64,000 nucleotides of DNA, taken from NCBI GenBank assembly GCA_963805705.1, contig CAWDVH010000005.1, positions 1,550,001-1,614,000 of the forward strand. Direction: 5' to 3'. The position numbers were made by a program, and so were the translations under genes. Under the pieces are notes generated by a model. That model searched no databases. It was not told where the DNA came from and worked only from the letters and a program-made list of their open reading frames with translations. This DNA comes from CAWDVH01 sp963805705 (GTDB taxonomy: Bacteria > Actinomycetota > Actinomycetes > Streptosporangiales > Streptosporangiaceae). Of this stretch, positions 8,642-16,902 are shown piece after piece. Position 1 is the stretch's first letter, and each line of letters opens with the position of its first letter.

Positions 8642-9322
8642 TCACCGGCCGGACGAGCGGGCCGCTGCCATCATCTGAACGGTGCTGCGGACCCAGGCCA
8701 GCGCGCGCTCTTCCGTTATGCCGAGGTCCTTGAGGGCCTTCGCGCCGGCGTCCTTGCCTTCGGCCAGGATGCCGAGCAGAAGGTGCTCGGTCCCGATGTA
8801 GTTGTGCTCCAGGTCGATGGCCGCGCGCAGGCTCAGCGCGAGCACCTTGCGGGCCGGCGGGGTCAACGGGATCCGCTGGGGGGAGGCGGCGTACTCGGGG
8901 GCAGGCCCGGCGCCCAGCCGGTCGCGGACCTGATCGGGGGTCGCGCCGAGGGCCGCGATGGCGCGGGCGGCCAGGCCGTCAGGCTCGCTCAGCAGGCCGA
9001 GCAGGAGATGCCCGGTGCCGACCTCGTCCTTCGATATCGCCAGGGCCTCGCTCCGGGCGGCCAGGGACGCGCTGCGCGCCCTGGGCGTGAACCGGTTCAG
9101 CGGGAGATCGCGAGCGTCCAGGGCAGCCGGGCTGGCCACGAAGCGCTGCTGCGCCGCCTGCTTGGAGACGCCCATCGCCTCGCCGATCGCGCTCCACGAT
9201 GCGCCGCTGCGGCGCGCCTGATCGACGAAGTGGCCGATCAGCTGGTCGGCGAGGTCGCCGGGGCGGGGCTGGGACGGGGCACGGCGCTGGCTCCGCCGGG
9301 CCTGTCCGGTCGTGGCGCGCAC
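8642..9322 (-). CDS. Clp N-terminal repeat domain protein with N-terminal HTH
   Basis: About 226 residues from a GTG at 9322; no good ribosome site supports it and the true start is uncertain. The N-terminal part contains a helix-turn-helix-like segment (SWSAIGEAMGVSKQAAQQRF), followed by two Clp-N repeats recognisable by VGTGHLLLGLLSEPDG and NYIGTEHLLLGILAEG. Such proteins are common in actinobacteria and lack the AAA+ modules of ClpC, so they are thought to act as adaptors or regulators rather than unfoldases. The gene is divergent from the LigD phosphoesterase-domain gene, with only about 12 bp between the proposed starts. Confidence 0.75.
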   Translation of the reverse strand: MRATTGQARRSQRRAPSQPRPGDLADQLIGHFVDQARRSGASWSAIGEAMGVSKQAAQQRFVASPAALDARDLPLNRFTPRARSASLAARSEALAISKDEVGTGHLLLGLLSEPDGLAARAIAALGATPDQVRDRLGAGPAPEYAASPQRIPLTPPARKVLALSLRAAIDLEHNYIGTEHLLLGILAEGKDAGAKALKDLGITEERALAWVRSTVQMMAAARSSGR

Positions 9323-9334
9323 CAGAATGTAGTG

Positions 9335-9796
9335 ATGGCCTCGCGCTTTGTCGTGCAGCTGCATGACGCGACGACGCTGCACTTCGACCTGCGGCTGCAG
9401 GCCGGCGAGGTGCTGCGGTCGTGGGCCGTGCCGAAAGGGCCGTCCCTTGACCCTGGGGTCCGGCGGCTGGCCGTGCCGGTCGATGACCATGCGCTGTCGG
9501 CGGGCGAGTTTGAAGGCGTGCATGCCGGCCAGGCGCGCGGCAGCGGCGCGGTGATCATCTGGGACGAGGGCACCGCGCAGATCGAGCGCGACGAGCCTGG
9601 CCATCTGACCTTCATCCTGTCGGGCCACAAGCTCGCGGGCCGCTTCGCCCTGACCCGCACCGGCGAGCGCCGCTGGCTGCTGGTCAAGGCCCGCGACGAG
9701 CACGCCGCCGCGGGCTCGAATATTGTCGCGGAGCGGCCCGCCAGCGTGCGCAGCGGCAGGACCTGGCAGCAGCTGGCCGGCGAGCGGGACAGCTGA
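9335..9796 (+). CDS. DNA polymerase ligase / LigD 3'-phosphoesterase domain protein
   Basis: 153 residues from the ATG at 9335 (a GTG at 9332 is also possible). Matches the stand-alone phosphoesterase (PE) domain of bacterial LigD: RFVVQLHDATTLHFDLRLQ, SWAVPKGPS, DDHALSAGEFEGV and VIIWDEG motifs in the right order. Conserved His and Asp residues of the metal site (H in LHDA, H and D in LHFDLRL) are present. In bacterial non-homologous end joining the PE domain trims 3' ends; here it stands alone without ligase, primase or Ku nearby. The protein is cytoplasmic. Confidence 0.85.
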   Translation: MASRFVVQLHDATTLHFDLRLQAGEVLRSWAVPKGPSLDPGVRRLAVPVDDHALSAGEFEGVHAGQARGSGAVIIWDEGTAQIERDEPGHLTFILSGHKLAGRFALTRTGERRWLLVKARDEHAAAGSNIVAERPASVRSGRTWQQLAGERDS

Positions 9797-9852
9797 CCGG
9801 GAGACCGGACCGAAGCGGGCGGGCACGCCCGGCAACCTGGAAGGTGGCAGTC

Positions 9853-10779
9853 ATGGGAGCAGCGCAGGAGATCTTCAGCCGGCTGGCGGACGGCGAGGTG
9901 ATCGTCATCGACGGTGGTACCGGCACCCAGCTTCAGCTCGCGGGAGCGCCCATGGATGACGACGCGTGGAGCGGCCGGGCCAACCTCGAGCATCCGGAGC
10001 TGGTCCAGTCCGTCCATGAGGCATACATCCGGGCCGGCGCCCAGGTGATCATCGCCAACAGCTTCGCCGCCAGCCGGGCCGCCCTCGAGCCAGCCGGCCT
10101 GGGCGCACGGGTGGCCGAGGCCAACCGCCTCGCCGTCCAGGCCGCCCTGGCGGCCCGCGAGGCCGCGGCATCCGGCCCGGTGGCGGTCGCTGGCTCCATG
10201 TCATCGTTCGGCCCGGTGGCCATGCACGGCCGGCAGGCCCTGGTCGGCGCCGCGGATGACTCCTTCCCCAGCCTGGCGGACTACCGCGAGCAGGCGGCGC
10301 TGCTGGCCGGGGCCGGCGTCGATCTCATCGCGCTGGAGCTGATGGAGGCTTCCGGCTACGGCCGCGCCGCGATCGACGCCGCCACCGAGACCGGGCTGGG
10401 CGTATGGCTCGGCATCGCGCCCATCCGCCTGCCCGACGGCACCCTCGGCACCGATCCCGAGCTGGGCAGCGGGGAAAGCTTCGAGGAGCTGGTGCGGATC
10501 CTCGCCGGCCCTGGCCTGGCCGCGGTCAACGTGATGCACGCCAAGCCCGACGTGGCGCGCGACGCGATCGGCGTCATCAGGGCGCACTACGGCGGCCCCA
10601 TCGGGGTCTACGCCGAATCGGGCGACTGGCTGGCGCCGAACTGGGTCTTCAACGGCCTCAGCCCGCAGGAGTACCTCCTGGAGGCGGCAGGCTGGGTCGA
10701 GGCGGGAGCGCAGATCATCGGCGGGTGCTGCGGCGTCGGGCCTGACCACATCCGGGTCCTGTCGGACCGGCTGGCGTGA
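9853..10779 (+). CDS. Homocysteine S-methyltransferase family protein
   Basis: 308 residues; ATG at 9853 with GGAAGG 8 nt upstream (a GTG at 9844 is in frame but overlaps this site). The N-terminus VIDGGTGTQLQLAG and the zinc-binding C-terminus IGGCCGVGPDHI are those of the Hcy-binding barrel family (Pfam S-methyl_trans), with Cys of GGCCG acting as zinc ligands in the family. The usual third Cys would be in the TNSF/ANSF region; here the text reads ANSFAASRAAL without Cys, so metal binding may be incomplete. Probable role: methyl transfer to homocysteine from S-methylmethionine or a related donor. Monocistronic by spacing. Confidence 0.8.
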   Translation: MGAAQEIFSRLADGEVIVIDGGTGTQLQLAGAPMDDDAWSGRANLEHPELVQSVHEAYIRAGAQVIIANSFAASRAALEPAGLGARVAEANRLAVQAALAAREAAASGPVAVAGSMSSFGPVAMHGRQALVGAADDSFPSLADYREQAALLAGAGVDLIALELMEASGYGRAAIDAATETGLGVWLGIAPIRLPDGTLGTDPELGSGESFEELVRILAGPGLAAVNVMHAKPDVARDAIGVIRAHYGGPIGVYAESGDWLAPNWVFNGLSPQEYLLEAAGWVEAGAQIIGGCCGVGPDHIRVLSDRLA

Positions 10780-10822
10780 CATCATGCAGGACGTGCACCT
10801 ACCGGGATAAGGAGGTCAGCAG

Positions 10823-11239
10823 ATGGCGCACGGTGCCCGGCTCGACTCGGTAGTCATGTTCGTGCAGGGGCTGGACAGATCGGTGGCCTTCTACACCGAA
10901 GTCCTGCAGCTCGAAGTCGCTGACCGTAGCTCAAGCGCCGCGCTGCTCATCAGCCCGCACGGCTCGCAGCTGATCCTGCGGGCCATGGGCAGCAACGCGC
11001 CGCATGCCCTCGGCAGCGTGGGCCCGCAGTACGTCATCTGGACCGCCGGCGGGAAGCATGACCTGTCCCGGTCCGAGCAGGCGCTGAAGGCACGTTCCGC
11101 CCATACCGAGACCCGTGTCTGCGAGCGGGTCACGGTCGTGGAGGGGCGTGACCCGGACGGCATCCCGGTGATAGTGGCCTACCCCGGCCCCGATCAGGTG
11201 CCGTTGCATGAGCTTCCGGTCCGGATCTACGGCTGGTGA
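10823..11239 (+). CDS. VOC superfamily protein (glyoxalase/bleomycin resistance fold)
   Basis: 138 residues with an AAGGAGG ribosome site 8 nt before the ATG. The N-terminal LDSVVMFVQGLDRSVAFYTEVLQLEVADRS pattern and the C-terminal RDPDGIPVIVAYPG segment mark a single VOC domain of the glyoxalase type. The substrate cannot be inferred; these proteins include dioxygenases, antibiotic-binding proteins and isomerases. It follows the homocysteine methyltransferase gene by 43 bp. Confidence 0.8.
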   Translation: MAHGARLDSVVMFVQGLDRSVAFYTEVLQLEVADRSSSAALLISPHGSQLILRAMGSNAPHALGSVGPQYVIWTAGGKHDLSRSEQALKARSAHTETRVCERVTVVEGRDPDGIPVIVAYPGPDQVPLHELPVRIYGW

Positions 11240-11281
11240 GCGCGGCAGGCGGCCCGCGCTGAGGGTCAGGGAGCGCCGTGG

Positions 11282-11896
11282 TCAGCCGTGACCGGTCCAC
11301 TGCGGTCCGGCCGAGAGCCAGGCCTTGTCCCAGGCCGCCAGCCTGTGCCGGTCCAGTACCCGCCGGACGGCGAGCGCCGCGGCCGCCAGCAGCATCGCCA
11401 GGACGGTCAGCGCGAGCGATGCGGCGAAAACGACGTGGTCACGGACCTGGCCGGTGGTCGCCGGCGGCAGCCTGACCTGTCCCGCGTGATCCAGCCAGAC
11501 CGGCACGGTGCGGCCCGCGCTGGTTCCGGCCGGCGCCGGGATCAGGCCGTTCTGCGCCCGACCGCTCGCGGTCCAGCGGGCCGGAGTCCAGACCGTCCAG
11601 GTGCCTGCCCCCGGCGCGGATTGCGCCGGGCCGGGCGCGGCGTTCAGCAGGACCGCGGGGACCCGGTGCCAGGATCGCTGCGCCTGCCGCGCCGCCGCGC
11701 TGCCCGCGTGCACCCATATCGCGGCGGCGCCCGCCGCCAGCGGGCCCAGGATCAGGAACGCGGCGAGCACCCCTGGCAGGAGCCACGCCGCGATCAGGTC
11801 CGAGCGCCGGCGCAGGGGGTTGTGGTCCGATCCGAGGCTGCGGCTCAGCTTCGTCCACCGGCTCAGCTTCGTCCACGTCATTGTGGGCGTTGTCAT
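11282..11896 (-). CDS. Rv1733c-like two-helix membrane protein
   Basis: 204 residues; ATG at 11896 with GAGGTGA upstream. Two hydrophobic helices (about residues 30-55 and 160-185) flank an extracytoplasmic Trp/Ala/Pro-rich region with the pattern WTPARWTASGRAQNG, as in the Rv1733c family of mycobacteria and streptomycetes, which has no known function. An in-frame 18-bp tandem duplication near the N-terminus encodes TKLSRW twice. It lies 62 bp downstream of a CGNR regulator gene on the same strand and may be co-transcribed. Confidence 0.75.
   Translation of the reverse strand: MTTPTMTWTKLSRWTKLSRSLGSDHNPLRRRSDLIAAWLLPGVLAAFLILGPLAAGAAAIWVHAGSAAARQAQRSWHRVPAVLLNAAPGPAQSAPGAGTWTVWTPARWTASGRAQNGLIPAPAGTSAGRTVPVWLDHAGQVRLPPATTGQVRDHVVFAASLALTVLAMLLAAAALAVRRVLDRHRLAAWDKAWLSAGPQWTGHG
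11841..11876 (-). repeat. 18-bp perfect tandem duplication
   Basis: The unit CGGCTCAGCTTCGTCCAC occurs twice back to back (11841-11858 and 11859-11876) inside the Rv1733c-like gene. It duplicates a six-residue cytoplasmic segment (TKLSRW on the minus strand) without changing frame. Perfect identity suggests a recent event. Confidence 0.9.
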
Positions 11897-11958
11897 GATG
11901 TTCACCTCGTTGTGGCCAAACCGGCCGCACGGCACACTGCCCGGCGGCCGCCTCACTA

Positions 11959-12576
11959 TTAGAGCCCCTCCCCCGGCCGCAGCGCCATACTCCTGCCCGG
12001 GTCGGGCAAATCCGGGCCAGGGGCCAGGCCGGCCGCAGGAAGCCGGGCCTGCCGCGTCCGGTAGGCCGCGACGTTGGTGCGGTTCGCGCACGCGGTACCG
12101 CAGAACCGGCGGGACCGGTTCTTGGACAGGTCGACGTAGACGTTGTCGCAATGACCGGCGGCGCACAGCCGCAGCCGGTCCAGCTGGCCCGAGCGGATGA
12201 CGTCGACGAACGCCATCGCCGCGTCGACGGCCATCCGGTCGGCCAGCGGCGCGTCACTGGACGTGGCGTGCAGGTGGTAATCCCAGCTGTCGTGCTTGAC
12301 CAGCTGCGGCAGCGCGCGCGCCTCCCGCAGCAGGGTGTTGACCAGATCGGCGGCGTCATCGGCGGGCAGCTCCCACAGCCGCTCCAGCCGGGGCCGCAGC
12401 CGCCGGACGGCGGCCAGCTCGGCCTCGTCGTGCGTGCGCGCGCCGGTCCACTCCTGCGCCGCGACGAACCGGTCGAGCGCGGCGGTGTCGGGCAGCTGCT
12501 CGGTGCCGCCACGGCCGGTGTTGACCAGCGCGGCGACGCCGTTCAGCGAAATCTCGGTGTCATGGGCAAAAATCAC
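11959..12576 (-). CDS. CGNR-type zinc finger / ABATE domain regulator
   Basis: 205 residues. Start: GTG at 12576, chosen because AAAGGAG sits 5 nt upstream on the minus strand; an upstream in-frame GTG at 12597 would swallow that site. The N-terminal domain (about 1-130) fits the ABATE/DUF1470 domain and the C-terminal part carries the zinc motif CAAGHCDNVYVD followed by RRFCGTACANR, a CANR variant of the CGNR consensus. These proteins are putative stress-response regulators. It is divergent from an EamA transporter gene with 71 bp between starts, so it may control that transporter. Confidence 0.8.
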   Translation of the reverse strand: MIFAHDTEISLNGVAALVNTGRGGTEQLPDTAALDRFVAAQEWTGARTHDEAELAAVRRLRPRLERLWELPADDAADLVNTLLREARALPQLVKHDSWDYHLHATSSDAPLADRMAVDAAMAFVDVIRSGQLDRLRLCAAGHCDNVYVDLSKNRSRRFCGTACANRTNVAAYRTRQARLPAAGLAPGPDLPDPGRSMALRPGEGL

Positions 12577-12647
12577 CTTGACTCCTTTCACGGTCACCGC
12601 ATAGTGTCATGAGCATAACTTATTTTACCACTTACGGAGGAACTGCA
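12577..12647. promoter_or_regulatory. Divergent promoter region of the CGNR regulator and EamA transporter
   Basis: 71 bp with an AT-rich centre (about 12608-12632) unlike its surroundings, between divergent starts. Both ribosome sites are visible: CTCCTTT read on the minus strand at 12582-12588 and CGGAGG at 12635-12640 on the plus strand. A CGNR-family protein beside its transporter makes this a plausible operator, but no clear dyad was found. Confidence 0.45.
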
Positions 12648-13661
12648 GTGACGACCGCCGAATTCCGTACCCGCCGGCCCGGATGGGGCGGCACGGGCCT
12701 GACTCTCGCCGTGCTGTCGGCCGCGACGTTCGGGACGTCAGGGACATTCGGCGCGTCGCTGATCCACGCCGGCTGGAGCCCGGCCGCCGCGGTGGTCACC
12801 AGGATCGCCGTGGCGGCGCTCCTGCTCACTGTCCCCGCCCTGCTGCAGCTGCGCGGCCGGTGGGCGCTGCTGCGCCGCAGCGCGGGCCGGGTGGCCGCCT
12901 ACGGCCTGGTCGCGGTGGCCGGCTGCCAGCTGTTCTACTTCAACGCCATCGAGCGGATACCGGTGGGCGTGGCCCTGCTGCTGGAGTACCTCGGCGCGGT
13001 GCTGGTGGTCGGCTGGCTGTGGCTGCGCCATGGCCAGCGACCCCGCCGGCTCACCGTCGCGGGCGCGGTCACGGCCATCGCCGGGCTGGTGATGGTGCTC
13101 AACCTGACCGGATCGGCCCGCATCAACCCGGTCGGGGTGATGTGGGCCCTGCTGGCCGCCGTGGGCCTGGCGATCTACTTCGTCCTGTCGGCGGCCACCG
13201 ATGCGGAGCCGCTGCCGCCGATCGTGATGGCGTGGGCCGGCATGTGCGTGGGCGCGGCCTTCCTGGCCGTGCTCGGCTGGATCGGCGTGCTGCCCATGAC
13301 CGCCACCACCAGCAACGTCGATTTCCTGAACCACCAGGTCAGCTGGATCGTGCCGGTGCTGGGCCTGTCGCTGGTGGCCGCGGCGATCGCCTATATCGCC
13401 GGCATCGGCGCCGCCCGCCGGCTCGGGGCCAAGCTCGCCTCGTTCATCGGCATGGCCGAGGTGCTGTTCGCCGTCCTGTTCGCGTGGCTGCTGCTCGGCC
13501 AGCTGCCGTCCGCGGTGCAATTTGCCGGCGGCGCGTTCATCCTCGCCGGGGTCGCGCTGGTACGCGTCGATGAACTGCGCGGCGATCCGGCACCGGCCCC
13601 GACGGCACGAGCCGAGGCCGCCGGGGAGCCGGCGCAGGCGTCTCGTACGCTGGTCGGGTGA
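12648..13661 (+). CDS. EamA/RhaT-type (DMT) transporter
   Basis: 337 residues, GTG start at 12648 with GGAGG 7 nt upstream; a far upstream ATG at 12609 lacks a site. About ten hydrophobic helices arranged as two EamA repeats, with the typical LEYLGAVLVVGW and AEVLFAVLFAWLLLGQ segments near the ends of the first and second repeats. The family exports amino acids or other metabolites; the substrate is unknown. Its last codon overlaps the following HAD gene by a GTGA junction, so translation is probably coupled. Confidence 0.85.
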   Translation: MTTAEFRTRRPGWGGTGLTLAVLSAATFGTSGTFGASLIHAGWSPAAAVVTRIAVAALLLTVPALLQLRGRWALLRRSAGRVAAYGLVAVAGCQLFYFNAIERIPVGVALLLEYLGAVLVVGWLWLRHGQRPRRLTVAGAVTAIAGLVMVLNLTGSARINPVGVMWALLAAVGLAIYFVLSAATDAEPLPPIVMAWAGMCVGAAFLAVLGWIGVLPMTATTSNVDFLNHQVSWIVPVLGLSLVAAAIAYIAGIGAARRLGAKLASFIGMAEVLFAVLFAWLLLGQLPSAVQFAGGAFILAGVALVRVDELRGDPAPAPTARAEAAGEPAQASRTLVG

Positions 13662-14401
13662 TCGGTCTCCCGGATGGCGTTCGCGGCTGCCTGTTCGACC
13701 TGGACGGCGTCCTGACCAAGACGGCGAAAGTGCACGACGCGGCGTGGAAGCAGATGTTCGACGGCTTCCTGCGGGAGCGGGCCCAGCAAGAGGGCAAGCC
13801 GTTTGTGCCCTTCGATCCGGTCAGGGACTACGACGAGTACGTCGACGGGAAGCCCAGGGCGGAGGGAACGCGCTCGTTCCTGGCCTCCCGCGGCATCGAG
13901 CTGCCCGAGGGCAGCGAGGACGATCCGGCCGACGCGCAGACCGTCCACGGGCTCGGAAACCGCAAGAACGAGATCGTGCTGGAGCGGATCCGGGCCGACG
14001 GGGTCGAGGCGTACGAGGGCTCGGTGCGCTACGTCCGGGCGGCCAGGGACGCGGGGCTGCGCCGCGCGGTCGTGTCGTCCAGCGCCAACTGCCGTGACGT
14101 CCTGGTCGCGGCCGGCATTGAGGACCTGTTCGAGGCCCGGATCGATGGCGTGGTCGCCGAGCGGGAGCACCTGCGGGGGAAACCCGCGCCGGACACGTTC
14201 CTGGCCGGGGCACGGGCCCTGCAGCTGCAGCCGGGCGAGGCCGTCGTCTTCGAGGACGCCCTGGCCGGCGTCGCGGCCGGCCGGGCCGGGGCGTTCGGGT
14301 ACGTGGTGGGGGTGGACCGGGCCGGGCAGGCCGACGCCCTGCGGGAGCACGGCGCCGATGTCGTGGTGTCCGACCTCGCTGACCTGCTGGACCGCGGGTG
14401 A
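13658..14401 (+). CDS. Beta-phosphoglucomutase-like HAD hydrolase
   Basis: 247 residues from a GTG in the GTGA overlap with the transporter gene. HAD motif I is FDLDGVLT (about residues 13-20); motif II is VVSSSAN; motif III/IV are GKPAPDTFL and VFEDALAGVAAG. The cap segment with HDAAWKQMFDGFL matches beta-phosphoglucomutases. In mycobacteria this protein (Rv3400) is encoded next to a GH65 enzyme (Rv3401), as here. Likely it converts beta-glucose 1-phosphate, released by phosphorolysis of an alpha-glucoside, to glucose 6-phosphate. The stop overlaps the next start by GTGA. Confidence 0.85.
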   Translation: MIGLPDGVRGCLFDLDGVLTKTAKVHDAAWKQMFDGFLRERAQQEGKPFVPFDPVRDYDEYVDGKPRAEGTRSFLASRGIELPEGSEDDPADAQTVHGLGNRKNEIVLERIRADGVEAYEGSVRYVRAARDAGLRRAVVSSSANCRDVLVAAGIEDLFEARIDGVVAEREHLRGKPAPDTFLAGARALQLQPGEAVVFEDALAGVAAGRAGAFGYVVGVDRAGQADALREHGADVVVSDLADLLDRG

Positions 14402-16761
14402 TCCGCGAGGCGGCGTTCCCCGTGGAGCCGTGGTGCCTGCGGGAGACCCTCCTGGACCTCGACATGGTCGCCCAGACCGAGTCCATATTCGCGCTGTCGA
14501 ACGGTCACGTGGGCTGGCGCGCCAACCTGGACGAGGGAGAGCCGCACGGCCTGCCGGGGACCTACCTGAACGGGGTCTACGAGCTGACTCCGCTGCCCTA
14601 CGGCGAGGCCGGCTACGGCTTCCCTGAATCGGGGCAGACCGTCCTCAACGTGACCAACGGCAAGGTCATCCGGCTCTATGTCGATGACGAGCCCTTCGAT
14701 GTGCGGTACGGCAAGCTGCGCGAGCACGAGCGGGTGCTGGATTTCCGGGCCGGCACGCTGAGCCGCACCGCGGAGTGGGAGTCGCCGGCCGGGCAGGCGG
14801 TCCGCGTGTCTTCGGTCCGGCTGGTGTCGCTCACCCAGCGGGCGATCGCGGCGGTCTGCTACGAGGTGGAGCCGATCGATCATCCGGCGCGGATCGCCGT
14901 GCAGTCCGAGCTGCTGGCCAACGAGCAGCTCCCGGCGGCCGGATCGGATCCGCGGGCGGGCGTCGTGCCCGAGAACGCGCTGGACAGCGAGTTCCACAAT
15001 GCCGAGGGCACGGCCGTGGTGGTGGTGCACAAGACCAGGGCCAGCGGGCTGCGGGTCGGCGCGTCGATGGACCACCTGATCGACGGGCCGGATGACGTGC
15101 GGGTCGAGTCGCGGTCCTACGCCGACGGCGGGGTGGTCACGGCGACCGCGGTCCTGCAGCCGGGACAGCGGCTGCAGGTGATCAAGTTCGTCGCCTACGG
15201 CTGGTCGCAGCTGCGCTCGCTGACCGCGGTCCGCGATCAGGTCTGGGCGGCGCTGAGCGGGGCCAGGCAGACGGGCTGGGCTGGGCTGCTGGCCGAGCAG
15301 CGGGCCTTCCTGGACGACTTCTGGGGCCGCGCTGACGTGGAGGTGGACGGAGATACCGAGGTGCAGCAGGCGGTGCGCTTCGGGCTGTTCCATATCCTGC
15401 AGGCCAGCGCGAGGGGCGAGAACCGCGCTATCGCCGCCAAGGGGCTGACCGGCCCCGGCTACGGCGGGCACGCCTTCTGGGACACCGAGACCTTCGTGCT
15501 GCCGGTACTCACCCTTACGGCCCCGGACGCGGCCGCCAGCGCACTGCGCTGGCGGCAGAGCACGCTTCCGGCCGCCGTCGACCGCGCCGCCCAGCTCGGG
15601 CTGCGGGGCGCCGCCTTCCCCTGGCGGACGATCGCCGGCCAGGAATGCTCGGGCTACTGGCCGGCCGGCACGGCCGCCTTTCACATTAACGCGGACATCG
15701 CGGACGCTGTCATCCGCTACGTCGACGCGACTGGTGACCAGGAGTTCGAGCGCGAGGCGGGGCTGGACATGCTGGTCCAGACCGCGCGCCTGTGGCGGTC
15801 ACTCGGCCACCATGATGCCCGCGGGCAGTTCCGCATCGACGGGGTGACCGGGCCGGATGAGTACAGCGCGCTCGCCGACAACAACATCTACACCAACCTG
15901 ATGGCGGCCAGGAACATGACGATGGCGGCCGAGGCGGTGAAGCGATATCCGGACCAGGCCCGCGAGCTGGGCGCCGACCACGAGGAAGCGGCGAGCTGGC
16001 GGGACGCGGCGCAGGCGATCTACATCCCGTATGACGAGATGCTGCGGGTCCATCCGCAGGCCGAGGGCTTCACCCGGCACCAGCTCTGGGACTTCGCGGG
16101 CACCAGCCCGGAGCAGTATCCGCTGCTGCTGCATTTCCCCTACTTCAATCTTTACCGCAAGCAGGTCGTCAAGCAGGCTGACCTGGTGCTGGCCATGCAG
16201 CTGTGCCCGGAGGCCTTCACCGCCGAGCAGAAGGCGCGGAACTTCGATTACTACGAGCCGCTCACGGTCCGAGACTCGTCACTGTCGGCCTGCACGCAGG
16301 CGGTCATGGCCGCGGAGGTCGGGCATCTGGGCCTGTCCTTCGACTACCTCGGCGAAGCCGCGCTGATGGACCTGCATGACCTGGAGAACAACACCCGCGA
16401 TGGCGTGCACATTGCCTCGCTGGCGGGCACCTGGATCGCCCTGGTCTGGGGGTTCGGGGGCATGCGGCACGGCGACGGCACGGTCGGCTTCACCCCGCGG
16501 CTGCCCGAGGATATCGCCCGGCTCGCGTTCGGCCTGCTGATCCGCGGCCGGCGCCTGCACGTCGAGATCACCCAGGACACCGCCACGTACCTGCTGGGCG
16601 AAGGGGAGCCGCTGGAGATCAGGCACCACGGCGAGACGGTGCAGCTGGAGGAAGGCAAGCCGCAGGCCCGTCCGGTTCCTGCGGTACCCGTGCGCCCCCG
16701 GCCCAGCCAGCCGGCGGGCCGGGCACCGGCTCACCGCAGGACCGGCGTAGACGCGAGCTGA
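14398..16761 (+). CDS. Glycoside hydrolase family 65 protein (trehalose/maltose phosphorylase-like)
   Basis: 787 residues from a GTG coupled to the HAD gene by GTGA. Domain order as in GH65: N-terminal beta-sandwich (about 1-270), linker, alpha/alpha barrel (about 320-710), small C-terminal beta domain. The family's general acid Glu lies in GVTGPDEYSAL at about residues 481-491; the phosphate-contact region near HVASLAGTW-like HIASLAGTW is also present. Members are phosphorylases of trehalose, maltose, kojibiose or nigerose, or hydrolases. The adjoining beta-phosphoglucomutase argues for a phosphorylase giving beta-glucose 1-phosphate. Substrate choice cannot be read from sequence alone. Confidence 0.85.
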   Translation: MIREAAFPVEPWCLRETLLDLDMVAQTESIFALSNGHVGWRANLDEGEPHGLPGTYLNGVYELTPLPYGEAGYGFPESGQTVLNVTNGKVIRLYVDDEPFDVRYGKLREHERVLDFRAGTLSRTAEWESPAGQAVRVSSVRLVSLTQRAIAAVCYEVEPIDHPARIAVQSELLANEQLPAAGSDPRAGVVPENALDSEFHNAEGTAVVVVHKTRASGLRVGASMDHLIDGPDDVRVESRSYADGGVVTATAVLQPGQRLQVIKFVAYGWSQLRSLTAVRDQVWAALSGARQTGWAGLLAEQRAFLDDFWGRADVEVDGDTEVQQAVRFGLFHILQASARGENRAIAAKGLTGPGYGGHAFWDTETFVLPVLTLTAPDAAASALRWRQSTLPAAVDRAAQLGLRGAAFPWRTIAGQECSGYWPAGTAAFHINADIADAVIRYVDATGDQEFEREAGLDMLVQTARLWRSLGHHDARGQFRIDGVTGPDEYSALADNNIYTNLMAARNMTMAAEAVKRYPDQARELGADHEEAASWRDAAQAIYIPYDEMLRVHPQAEGFTRHQLWDFAGTSPEQYPLLLHFPYFNLYRKQVVKQADLVLAMQLCPEAFTAEQKARNFDYYEPLTVRDSSLSACTQAVMAAEVGHLGLSFDYLGEAALMDLHDLENNTRDGVHIASLAGTWIALVWGFGGMRHGDGTVGFTPRLPEDIARLAFGLLIRGRRLHVEITQDTATYLLGEGEPLEIRHHGETVQLEEGKPQARPVPAVPVRPRPSQPAGRAPAHRRTGVDAS

Positions 16762-16837
16762 CCGGGCCGGGTCACCACCCATCCGCGGTGACGATGGCGC
16801 CGAAGGCTACCTGTACGCAGCTACGCATGACCCGTTA

Positions 16838-16854
16838 TTGCAACCTAGTTGCAG
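16838..16854 (+). promoter_or_regulatory. Candidate Nur box (nickel-responsive operator)
   Basis: TTGCAA, five bases (CCTAG), TTGCAG. The Streptomyces Nur regulator recognises TTGCAA-N5-TTGCAA, so this site matches 11 of 12 defined positions with the exact spacing. It ends 48 bp before the start of a NiCoT nickel/cobalt permease, the kind of gene Nur represses when nickel is plentiful. Confidence 0.7.
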
Positions 16855-16902
16855 GACCTCTAGGCTGCCTGCGTAACTGAGGCTTCTCCAGGAAGGTCCC
16901 TG

